A stretch of 64,000 bases of DNA from the NCBI GenBank assembly GCA_013180625.2, contig SNVD02010020.1:62001-126000 (forward strand), given 5' to 3'. The stretch's first letter is position 1. The number at the start of each line of letters is the position of its first letter. Of the stretch, positions 27,359 through 37,235 are shown piece by piece. The stretch comes from Boswellia sacra. Lineage: Eukaryota > Streptophyta > Magnoliopsida > Sapindales > Burseraceae. A program made the translations under genes and the position numbers. Under the pieces are notes generated by a model. The model searched no databases. It saw only the letters and a list, made by a program, of their open reading frames with translations, and had not been told where the DNA came from.

Positions 27359-27674
27359 AGACTTAGGGCTAACAATCTCCCCCTTTTTGATGATGACAAA
27401 CCATTGATTGCTTTAAATTAATATCTAAAATCTAGAATGAAAATAAAGTCAAGAATAAGCAAAAGGATGGCACTTGTTATGAATGCAATCCAACTATTTC
27501 TCCCCCTTTTGTTATCATCAAAAAGATGTAGTCAAATTAATTACTCCCCCTAAATATATTCTCCCCTTTAACATATGCTATCATTTAAAGATTATCATAT
27601 AAAAGAAAAATTAAGACATATCCAACATGCCTAATTCTCTTTTAATTATGCAAAATCTATCTTAACTAAGGGGT

Positions 27675-30600
27675 TTAGTCATATTTGGGTCTAGAGACTA
27701 ATTCCCAAACTTGATTTCTCTCAAATTTTTTCAATTCTTCTTGCACCGCCAAAATCCAACTTTCGTCATTTTCGGCTTCTTCAAAAGATTTTGGTTCAAA
27801 TTGAGAGACAAAAGCAAAATGATTACAAAAGTTCTTAAAAGAAGATCTAGTTTTCATACCTTGTGATGGTTCACCAGTAATGAGATCTTTAGGGTGAGCT
27901 TTTGCATACCTCCATTCCTTTGGTAATTCTTGAAAAGAATCATTTACTTCCTCAAGCTTTTCTTGTCGAAGTTGTAATTTATCTTAGCTCTTTTCATCAA
28001 GCCTTGATTCCTTGATTTGCCTTTCTACCTCAACAATATCATCATCTAAAGTCTTTGAAGAAATAACATTAGTTTCATCAAATTTAACATGCATAGATTC
28101 TTCAATAGTAAGAGTCTTTTTGTTAAAAACTCTATATGCTTTACTATGGTTGGAGTAGCCAACAAAAATTCCAACATCGGCTTTTGCATTAAATTTTTCA
28201 AGGTTATCCTTGGTGTTTAAAATAAAACATTTACATCCAAAAACTTTAAAAAATCCAATGTTGGGTTTTCTTTCTTTCCAAAGTTCACAAGGAGTTTTCT
28301 TTATTAAAGCTCTAATATGAACTCTATTGATCATAAAACATGTGGTATTAACGGCTTCGGCCCAAAAATATTTTGGCAAATTATTTTCAAGTAACATGGT
28401 TCTAGCCATTTCTTGGATAGTCCTATTTTTTCTCTCAACAACACCATTTTGTTGTGGAGTTCTAGGTGCGAAAAAATTATGTTCAAAACCATTTTCATCA
28501 CAAAGATTTTCAAATGTAACATTATCTACTTCACCACCATGATCACTCCTAATGGACACAATAGAATACCCTTTTTGATTTTGGACTCTTTTTACAAATT
28601 TAAAAAAAAAACTTGTGTAACCTCATTTTTAGTTTTCAAGAATAACACCCAAGTGAATCTTGAATAATCATCCACAATAACAAAAACATAATACTTTCCA
28701 CCAAGGCTTTGAGTTCTTGATGGTCCAAATAAATCCAAATGAAGTAATTGTAGAGGTTATTTGTTGAAATAAATTTCTTTTGTTTAAAAGAAGTTCTTAC
28801 TTGTTTTCCAAATTGACAAGCATGACAAGTCTTATCCTTTTCAAATTTTATTTTTAGAAGACCATCAACTAAATCATTTTTAGAAATTTTTGAAATTGTG
28901 TCCATGCTAACCTTCTATGCCATAACCAAGTATCATGATTAACAATGAAACAATTTTTTACATGATCATTAACATCAATATCAATTGTATAAATATTACC
29001 ACATCTATTACCAACAAATAATGTTTTATTGTTACTAACATCCTTAATCACATATCTATTAGGCACAAAAGCAACAAAATATCCCTTATCACATAATTGA
29101 CTAATGCTATTCAAATCATGTTTCAAAATATTAACAAGCAAAACATTTTCAATAATAGGTGAAGAAGGGTTACCAATATCACCATGTCCGATTACCCTTC
29201 CTTTGGCATTATCACCTAAGGTCACATATCCTCATTTCTTCATGATTAATCTTGAGAACTTGGAGGCATTTTCGGTCATATGCCTTGAGCATCCACTATC
29301 TAAGTACCACTTGTGTTTGACACTCCTTTGTTTCTACAATCAACATTTAAAGAGAGACTTTTTGGTACCCAAATGTTCTTGGGTCCTTAGGGGTTAGTTA
29401 TGGTACTTTTTGGAATCCATATTTGTTTCAAATTAGGATTTCTCTTAATATAGCAAGAATGCACTTTGTGTCCTTTTCTTCCACAATAAGTATATGAATG
29501 ATTAGGATTATTCCTAGAAGATGCATGAGCAAAATAATTTTTAAAATACTTTTGATTTTTATAAGTTTTATATCCTAAACCTCTTTTATCAAAAACACAC
29601 CTTTGGTTTTGTAAAATAGAATTCAAATTGTTTGTGTTTTTTGTAAAACTATCAACAATATTTCATAAGTCATTATTTTCCTTTTTCAAAATAGCATTTT
29701 GTTTCTCCAATTTATCAAAATCCTTTTGTTTTAAAATGTCATTTTCAGTTTTTAATAAATGTATTTGACTTTTCAAACTTTCAAAATATTTTTGCTTTAA
29801 AATTTCATTTTCATTTTCTAAAGCTTCATTTATTTCCACCAACTCTTCTAAATGAGATAACATGATATTTGACTTCTTTTTGAAAGCATTGATTTTTGAA
29901 TTTTGTTTATCAACTTGCACATGTAAATTTTGGAATGCTTCAAGTAATTCATCGTATGAAAGCTTAGGATCATGGTTTAGAATACTTATCTCATTTTCTC
30001 TTAAAGCCATGAAGCACATGTTTGCCACTTTGTAATCTTCTTCTTCATTCTCCTTCGAGGTGATTTCATGAGTCATGAGAGAACCCATAAGTTCTTTTAA
30101 TGGTAATTTGGTGAGGTCCTTTGCTTCTTGAATTGCCGTCACTTTTGGCTCCCAAGATTTTGGTAGACACCTAAGAATCTTTCTCACCATTTCAACATTA
30201 GAATAAGATTTACCAAGAGATTTCAAACCATTGACAATATCCGTAAATCTAGTAAACATTTCAGAAATTGATTCATCCGATTTCATCTTAAAAAGCTCAT
30301 AAATATGAACTAGCATACTAATTTTGGATTCTTTAACCTGACTAGTTCCTTCATGAGTTACTTCAAGTGTGTGCCATATTTCTTGTGCCGTAGAACAAGT
30401 AGATATTCTATTAAACTCATTTCTATCTAGAGCACAATATAAAACATTCATAGCTTTAGCATTCAAACTCAATTTCTTTTTATCATCTTCACTAAACTCT
30501 TTAGGTTTTTTAAGCATGCATTCCCCATTTTCAATTTTGGTAGGAACAAAAGGTCCTTCCAAAACAATAGACCACAAATCATAATCAAAGGATTTCAAGA

Positions 30601-30688
30601 AAATATTCATTCTAGTTTTCCAATAAGAGTAATCACTTCAATTAAAAAATGGAGGTCGAGAGATAGAAAGTGAATTAAAAGTTGCCAT
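27675..30688 (-). pseudogene. Copia gag-pol remnant: gag, knuckle, integrase, RT start
   Basis: The gag starts at ATG 30688 but meets a TGA at 30638-30640 (a Gly codon in relatives); the rest runs open to 29663 and ends in a coiled-coil-like Lys/Glu/Asn-rich tail. At 29387-29626 is a CCHC knuckle missing its first Cys (YTYCGRKGHKVHSC). At 28869-29225 is the protease-linker and pre-integrase start (WLWHRRLA). At 28636-28905 is CHACQFGKQVRTSF of the integrase zinc finger, then a frameshift. At 27984-28559 is the integrase core with RSDHGGE and PQQNGVVERKNR. At 27675-27857 are the first RT residues (WILAVQEELKKFERNQVWELV). The palm motifs and RNase H are absent; the polypurine tract follows within 300 bp. 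It is a dead polyprotein with an internal deletion. Confidence 0.88.
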
Positions 30689-30730
30689 AGCTCAAAAATC
30701 GATTAAGATTTAAAAAATTGAGCAACCTTA

Positions 30731-30741
30731 CTCTGATACCA
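30731..30741 (-). promoter_or_regulatory. tRNA-iMet primer-binding site of the Copia element
   Basis: On the minus strand TGGTATCAGAG lies two bases inside the 5' LTR. It is complementary to the 3' end of initiator tRNA-Met, the usual primer of plant Copia reverse transcription. Confidence 0.9.
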
Positions 30742-30743
30742 CT

Positions 30744-32547
30744 TATTGACCCAGGTATGGCAACCCAAGAGGGGGGGTGAATTGGGTTTTTATTTATCAA
30801 AACGGATTTAGAAAAATTTTCTTGAAAATCAAAATTATTTAACACTTTCTTTAAGAATAAAGGTGAAGAAGATGAAAATAGAATTTATCAAAGATGTAAT
30901 CAAAAGAATAATAATAATAAACAATCACAAGTGCAAGTAAATATAAAGAGGAAAGGATAGAGAGAGTGCAAACTCAATTTACGTGGTTCGGCAAACCTTG
31001 CCTACGTCCACGGGCTCCTAGCTCTACAAGCTAGGCTTTCCACTAAGTTGTAGAAATCTTTACAACTTGCTTGATGAACAACCTCACCAAGACTTTTTCT
31101 TCCAACCTTGATAACACCACACCAAGAGTTCTTCTTGATGAACAACCTCACCAAGGCAACTTCCTTCAACCCTTGATAACACCACACCAAGAGTTCTTCT
31201 GGATGAACAACCTCACCAAGGCAACTTCCTTCAACTCTTGATAACACCACACCAAGAGTTCTTCTTGATGAACAACCTCACCAAGGAAACGTCCTTCAAC
31301 TCTTGATAACACACAACAAGAGTTCTCTCAAGGATAACTATTATCCTTTACAAGAATATCTCACTCTCACTACAATACAAGAACAAGGATAATTTTTACA
31401 ACAAAAGTACCACTCTCTTCAAAGAGTAGATCAAGAATATAAAAGCTCTCTAGACTTGATATTTCTCTTGTTTTTTGCTTGATAGATGCTTCTCTTGCTC
31501 TTTTCTTTGAATGCATGGGAGAAGGGCTCCGCTTATAGGCAAATGGGAAGAACTTAATCAAGTGAAGACACTAACTACAAATTTTCTGCCCACCATAAAA
31601 ACCGTAATCTTGTCTACCATTTTTGTCAATGTTTTGTTTGAAATTTGAAAATCTACAAAACAGAAAAGATCTGTAAAATTGAATAATCTTTCCAACGAAT
31701 TAAGAACCAAGTCATTTGGATATCTGTAGCTCAGGATATGGCCAAAAAACTATTCGGTGCTCATGTGACTTGATTTTTCTTCCTTGTGTCAGTCCACCGA
31801 ATTACATGTGTATTATGTCAGCCTTCCATTTGAAATTTGAATTTCTTCAAAGAATATGAAATCTGATCCATTGAATTATCTTTCCAATGCCATAAGAATC
31901 AAGTCATTTGGATATCTCTAACTCAAGATATGGACAAAACATCATTCGATGCTCAAATGAGTTGATTTTTCTTCTCTGTGTCAGTCCACCGAATTACATA
32001 TCGATTATGTCGGCCTTCCGTTTGAAATTTGAATTTATTCAAAACATATGAAATGTGCTTCATTAAGTCCTCTTTCCAATGCCATAAGAATCAAGTTATT
32101 TTGATTTTTCTAGCTCAAGATATTCCAAAAGAGTATTCGGTGCTCATGTCAGCTGCTTCCATTTGTCTTTCAAATTGCATGATGATTTGGACAACCTTAC
32201 ACTTGAAATTTGAATTTTTTTTAAAACATATGAAATGTTAGAATTGAGTAATCTTTTCAAAGGATTAAGAATCATGTTATTTGGAAATTTGTAGAGAAAT
32301 ATATGACCAATTGATTAAACATTGCTCATGTATTATATTCCTTGAATCAAACCTTGTTCTTAAACTTTGGTGCCTTTAACATGTGGTCTTCTCCTTAGCT
32401 TCAACACTTTATTTTAATAAGCCTCTTTTTGATTTTACAATTATTTCAATGATCTTACTCTTGCACATAAATAAACATGTTAGAAAATCACAATGAATCA
32501 ATGTGTATTGTTATCATCAAAATTATCATGTAGACTTAGGGCTAACA
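30744..32547 (-). repeat. 5' LTR of the Copia element, 1.80 kb
   Basis: Pairs with 22708-24518, including both tandem arrays (65-bp units at about 31073-31330; roughly 190-bp units at about 31630-32220). On the minus strand it begins TGTTAGCCCTAAGTC and its last bases are CCTGGGTCAATA, where the other LTR ends CAACA, so the terminal CA is mutated here. Confidence 0.9.
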
Positions 32548-33300
32548 CCTTTTGCCTTTTCATCTAACATTATGTTATTTCATGCAGTGTTGGAGGGCTA
32601 GCACCTACGAAAGGTGCAAAGATAGCCTACATAGTATCGCATAGGAGCAGCTCCTTTTCTACTATATGGATAGTCTTAATATGAGTGATGGATTCATGTG
32701 GTCCGTGATTGATTATGTAGGTCGTATAACAATTAACGCTACGTTATATTCTTTTGTCTAGATGTTATAACATTGTAACTAATGGATTGAATAATGTACT
32801 ATTACAGGTATATTCCCCTGTAAATGTTAGTGGTCAACATTGGGTTCTAGCTTAGATTTCGTTTAAAGATCGAGAGGTCGTTCTGTACGACTCATAGATA
32901 CTGGAGGAGCAAGAGAGCTACCACAAGTTGATTGACTATTGCATGCCTCTTGCTGTTCTGACCCCTCATCTGATAGAGACATCTATTCGCTTCACGAACC
33001 ACACTGACATCTCCGACAACACTACTCCATTTGCCATCTTTTAGGCTGCAGAGGTGGTCCTTAGTAGCCTTCAAGTAGTGATGCCTATGGTGCGTACGTA
33101 TGCATGTATGCAGATTTACTTGGTTTAGAGGTTAGCGTGCAGACGTTAGCACATCTCAATGAGGAGAGGCTAAGGAAGCTAGTAGCGATAAGGATATGAC
33201 ATTTGGGGGCATGGACCACACGGAGATGTTTTGGAGGTACTTGTTGGGGAAGTGGCCACAGGATGAGGGTTTCTACAGTGTCTGTTAGTATATTCATCAA
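32548..33300 (+). pseudogene. Ulp1-like gene, 3' part with C48 peptidase remnant
   Basis: This continues the gene cut at 22707. The blocks SDGFMWSVIDYVGR (about 32690-32730) and VNVSGQHWVLA followed by REVVLYDS (about 32825-32900) match the C48 cysteine peptidase region that supplies the catalytic His and Asp. A candidate catalytic Cys lies near 33105, within a YACMQIYL segment. The C48 fold normally cleaves SUMO-like conjugates. Several in-frame stops show decay. The transcript would run convergently into the transposase gene starting on the other strand beyond 33765. Confidence 0.6.
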
Positions 33301-33764
33301 TAGGATATACTGAACTGCGTTTAGTTATCTCGCTTGTATATTGATTGTAGTTGTTATTATTTTTTTTAGTTGTATAGATGATTTTACCATGATAAAATGA
33401 AATGTGCTAAATGTCATGTAATTAAGCGAATTGCACATACATCAATTCTGAGACAACATCACGTATACTAATTACAATGATTTGTTAAAAACATTAACAT
33501 ATAATGTCAAACATGCGCAGAAGTAGCATAACTAGTAATAAACTAGTGTAAACAAATACACACTAAGAAGGAATCAAGTCGCATGTGACGGTCCTGCTCT
33601 AGTCGTATCACGGTGAAGAGGTATAGGATTCCTACATGTTTGTTTGTTATGACCTCTTCCTCCACATCGAGAGCACGTTTGTTATTTGATTGTCTCACCT
33701 TAAAAGGATGTTGTTATGTGCATCGTCGGCCCACTTCCACCCGACTAATGGATGAAAGAACAAC

Positions 33765-36323
33765 TTATGACCTAATGTTATCTACAACAAGCCAATTTAC
33801 ACTTAACCTCACTGGAATGAGTGGTAAGGTATATGTAAGTATCAAATGATCATCATGGTACAATTTATTACAATAAGGGGCTAACGAACTCACTCTAGCG
33901 TAGCCAGAAATGATAATAGCATGTTCGCATGTCATCTGATCCAAGTCAAATACCCTGCAAGTACAGGTCTGTGCATGAAGATCTACAATATCAAACACTA
34001 CTCCCTGAATACACTTGATAAAATGTGTACTAATTGGGGCCACACGAAGGTTGTCTAACTCATCGTTTCTTTTTGTTAGTAGTGCCTCAATCCACTTGGT
34101 TAGAACAAAGGAAGACTGAGCAGCTACATACTGTCGTTGATGAAACCACTCTTGTAAGACCTAATCAACTCAATTATACATATAGTTAGCATAAAAGCAA
34201 CAAATAGTAAGTATAATTACAAAACCTTAATAAACACCTAACCTGACAATAGTATTCACAAATGAGGTTTATGTCCAATCCCTTTGCTTCTTTCATTCGG
34301 TTGTTCATGGACTCAGTAATGTTGGTCATCATGATGCTGTTTCTTAGACAGTGAAAGTGACATATCGCCCATTTATGTTGGTTAGCCCACATCAAATACT
34401 CTGTGGTGCCTTTATTGATGCCTTTAATGCACTCAAAAATCAATTGAAGTCTGCTTCCTGGTAAGCCTTGGCTACATTAGTGAAGATTGCAGGAAGATAG
34501 TTGTTCTTAAACCTTGTCTTTAGATTACATTCCAAATAATGCATGCAAATCCCAAAAATGGCATGCGAGAAGATGTTAGACATGGCCTTAGCAATGCTTT
34601 TGTGTCGAACTGCGATAATAACTAGGTCTTGGACATGTCCAATCACACTATGAAGCCTCAACATGAACCAACCCCATGATTCATCATTCTCTGAATGATC
34701 GAATTTGATAGCCAATGAAAAAATCTAATTGTCGTCGTCTATACATTATGCCGTGAACAATGTGCCCCTATACTTCCTATTCAAGGATGTGCCATCAACA
34801 GCCACAATAGGTCTAATCGATGTCAAGAAACCACTAACTGATACACCCAATGCCATAAAATAATATTTGAAGTGATTATCAAAATCAACTTCAAGTGCAG
34901 TCATTGTTCCAGGATTTTTTTGCTTAACCGTGTAAGAGTATGAAGGCAAGAGAGCATATGACTCTTCTAGGGTTCCATGAAGTTGATTTAGGACTGCTTT
35001 TTTTGCCCTCCAAGCCTTTTGGTAACTTATTGTGATGTAAAGGTCTTTTTGAACGCCCATAATAATTTTTCTTGGCCGATATATTCTTGAGTCATTCACG
35101 AACTTCTCTTTAATGTGTTTTCCAATGAGATTAGCACTCCTTTGCCTATGCTCAAGATGAAGACCGACACTATCAGATATGTGTTTGTTATTGAACACCT
35201 TTACTTGAAATAAATCAGTGTCATTAGCCTTTGCAGCTCTCAAATGCCATTTACAACATTCATCATGACAAGCAACTTCAAAGCGCGGTTTTGTTGACCA
35301 TGTTACTTAGAGCTCGACATTATATTGCAATGCCACATTCCCCAACTTCTGACAAAGTTCAGTTTTGTTTCCAATATTTTGCCACTATCAATTTCATGTT
35401 TTCATATTGAACCTCGCATGTGGATGGTTGTAATGGAGGTATGAACCGAAAGATGTCCTTCACTTTTCATAGTTTAAGATCAAAACTCACATGATAGAGG
35501 CACGGGCATCCATCTAGCTAATAAGACTTGTATCAGGTTGATAGATGCAATCCACCCATGTCATTGTCATCACCATGTTAACCCCTTTCGCATTTGATAA
35601 ATGGTCACTCGTTTGCCCCATCTAAAACATTTTCTCCCTCGTTATCAACATATACACTCTCATAACTGTCTCTTACTCTTGACACTTGTTTAAATTTTTT
35701 TTTAAGGCTGTCGAGACCATGAACAACACTTACCTTGAATGAACCACCACATCCTACATCAACATCACCTTGAAAATTAACATTACCTCTAACATTAACA
35801 CCAATTCCTCCAACACCACGATCACAACCAACATTGACATCACCACTAACATTAACATCGTCACCTACATTAACAGCACCACCAATATTCGTGACAGGTG
35901 GACTACGACAACTACACTATCTAAGTTGCTCAAATGCCTCCCCTTTAAGGTTTTAGTATGTTATGTGCAATCGATGATAGTTGGTCTAGATGTTCGACTC
36001 CTAGGACGCTCAACCTTAACATATAATGGTGTGTATTCACTCAAATATTTCAAACTATCTCCAATTAAAAAATTATAGTCATGCTCATTTCTTATTAGAA
36101 GAGGCCTAACATACCTCATAATATCATACTTTGCACTCAATTTAAGCCTTGTTATATGGCCATTTAACCCAAGTTCTTGACATATTAGTTGTAAAAACTG
36201 TTCGTAAGAAGCCTCTCTTGGAATCAATAATGACAACCTCTCTCTGCCTATGTAAATATAGTTCCCATTAGGTAAAACCTCGTAATTACCACTAAAGAAT
36301 AGAGCAAATCTGATGCCGTCCAT
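33765..36323 (-). pseudogene. MuDR-type transposase of the Ulp1-carrying MULE
   Basis: The start MDGIRFALFFSGNY (36323) opens an N-terminal PB1-like block (to 35961). A linker at about 35760-35890 is a low-complexity run of repeated VNV/GDV units. Near 35240-35275 is ACHDECCKWHLRA, the Cys-rich DNA-binding start that leads into 34746-35243; its end IVAVDGTSLNRKYRG holds the first catalytic Asp. ESWGWF in 34440-34715 carries the catalytic Glu. The block 34186-34443 contains NITESMNNRMKEA, and 33765-34043 holds the SWIM zinc finger CTCRVFDLDQMTCEHA. Frameshifts and stops separate the blocks. The enzyme would cut and move the MULE; here it is inactive. Confidence 0.85.
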
Positions 36324-36339
36324 CTATGAAGTCAATAGA

Positions 36340-36747
36340 GTACTTATCAAGTTCAAAAATAGAAAATGTAGATGTGGAAGGAAGACTGCAGTTCGGATTT
36401 CAGAGTCAAGTAAAAATCCTAACAAATTGAATTTCACATGCCTAAGCAGAGAATGTTCATACTTCTCATGATGGCATCCTGATGATGAGGAATTCAACCT
36501 ACCAATTGATCTTAACATGTTGCTAACAATGAAGGTATTAGAAAGGCAAATATAGAAGATACATGCTAGGTTTGAAGTCATGGAAGATGTTGCTGGTCAG
36601 CTTAAAAGGCTTAAAATAACATATCATAATGGAAATGAAGACATTGCTTGTAGAATGCTTGCACTCGAGCTTGAACAAAAGACTTTCAGGAAACTTATCA
36701 TTCTACTAGTTGCAATTGTTATGCTAATAAAACTAAATTTGATGTAG
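36340..36747 (+). pseudogene. GRF-type zinc-finger protein with C-terminal membrane anchor
   Basis: In one frame, KCRCGRKTAVRISES starts at 36364, followed by NPNKLNFTC and a second Cys (LSRECSYFS), then WHPDDEEFN. This is the CxC...C...C layout of the GRF zinc finger, a nucleic-acid binding fold. It is followed by a Leu/Arg/Glu-rich coiled-coil-like segment (about 36500-36680) and a hydrophobic tail (LIILLVAIVMLI) before TAG at 36745. Two in-frame stops, TGA 36469-36471 and TAG 36553-36555, break it. It begins within about 20 bp of the divergent transposase start at 36323 and converges with the second transposase. Small GRF-coil-TM proteins are common and unnamed in plant genomes; the sequence does not show which MULE, if either, owns this one. 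Confidence 0.72.
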
Positions 36748-37235
36748 ATTCCTACTTGCTATGCTGCAATGTATTGAAATCATGCAATGTACTTCAAATG
36801 CAGAAAATACATTCATATTATAAGTAATTCACCATCAGTTTCTATTATGCATTTGCATGCATTACAATAGCCAGTAACATAAGCAACTGAGCAAGTTACA
36901 ATATTCATTCTGCATGCATTACAATAATGTATGCATCATGAATACTAAAAAAAAAAATAGTTTTCTCCAAAACATTAATTGTAGCTTAAATCATTTAAGC
37001 AAAAAACTATCACTTAATCAAAAAACAAACTCAAAGCATATTCCAAATGGCAAACAGGTTTCTAGTCTTGATCTTCAGATGGCTAACTACTGAAGGGAGG
37101 GGGGGTTGGTCTTGCTTCAATGATAGTTGCTTGGCTTGTTTGTACCGGCCTTGAAGAGAGAGCCTCTAAGCCTTTAAGCCCTGTAAAACATGCAAAATAA
37201 ATAGTTAGTTAGGACAATTGTAGATATGGAATAAA

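Larger units (their letters stand above)
22708..32547 (-). mobile_element. Copia LTR retrotransposon, 9.8 kb including a nested LINE, lacking most of RT and all of RNase H
   Basis: Two LTRs (22708-24518 and 30744-32547) begin TG (mutated to TA in the 30744 copy) and end CA on the + strand. The tRNA-iMet primer site and gag lie next to the high-coordinate LTR, so the element runs on the minus strand. A polypurine tract (27375-27388, T/C-rich on +) borders the low-coordinate LTR. Flanking pentamers are ctttt (22703-22707) and ccttt (32548-32552), an imperfect target duplication. The internal part has gag, pre-integrase, integrase and only the first 60 or so residues of RT, so it is non-autonomous. 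The element splits the Ulp1-like gene. The gag resembles the UBN2 type. Confidence 0.88.
18931..36323. mobile_element. Outer Mutator-like element of Kaonashi (Ulp1-carrying) type, borders approximate
   Basis: A Ulp1/DUF1985-like gene on + (20142-33300, split by a Copia insertion) faces a MuDR-type transposase on - (33765-36323). Convergent Ulp1-like and transposase genes are the hallmark of Kaonashi-type MULEs, described in Arabidopsis and other plants. Terminal inverted repeats and the 9-bp target duplication were not found by eye, so the limits given are the gene-bearing span. The left limit is placed where GC content and style change, near 18950. Both genes are broken, so the element is inactive. 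Confidence 0.6.

Noticed and set aside
33085..33300. Minus-strand frame of 71 aa next to the MULE transposase
   Set aside because: It lies antisense to the Ulp1-like 3' part and has no domain.
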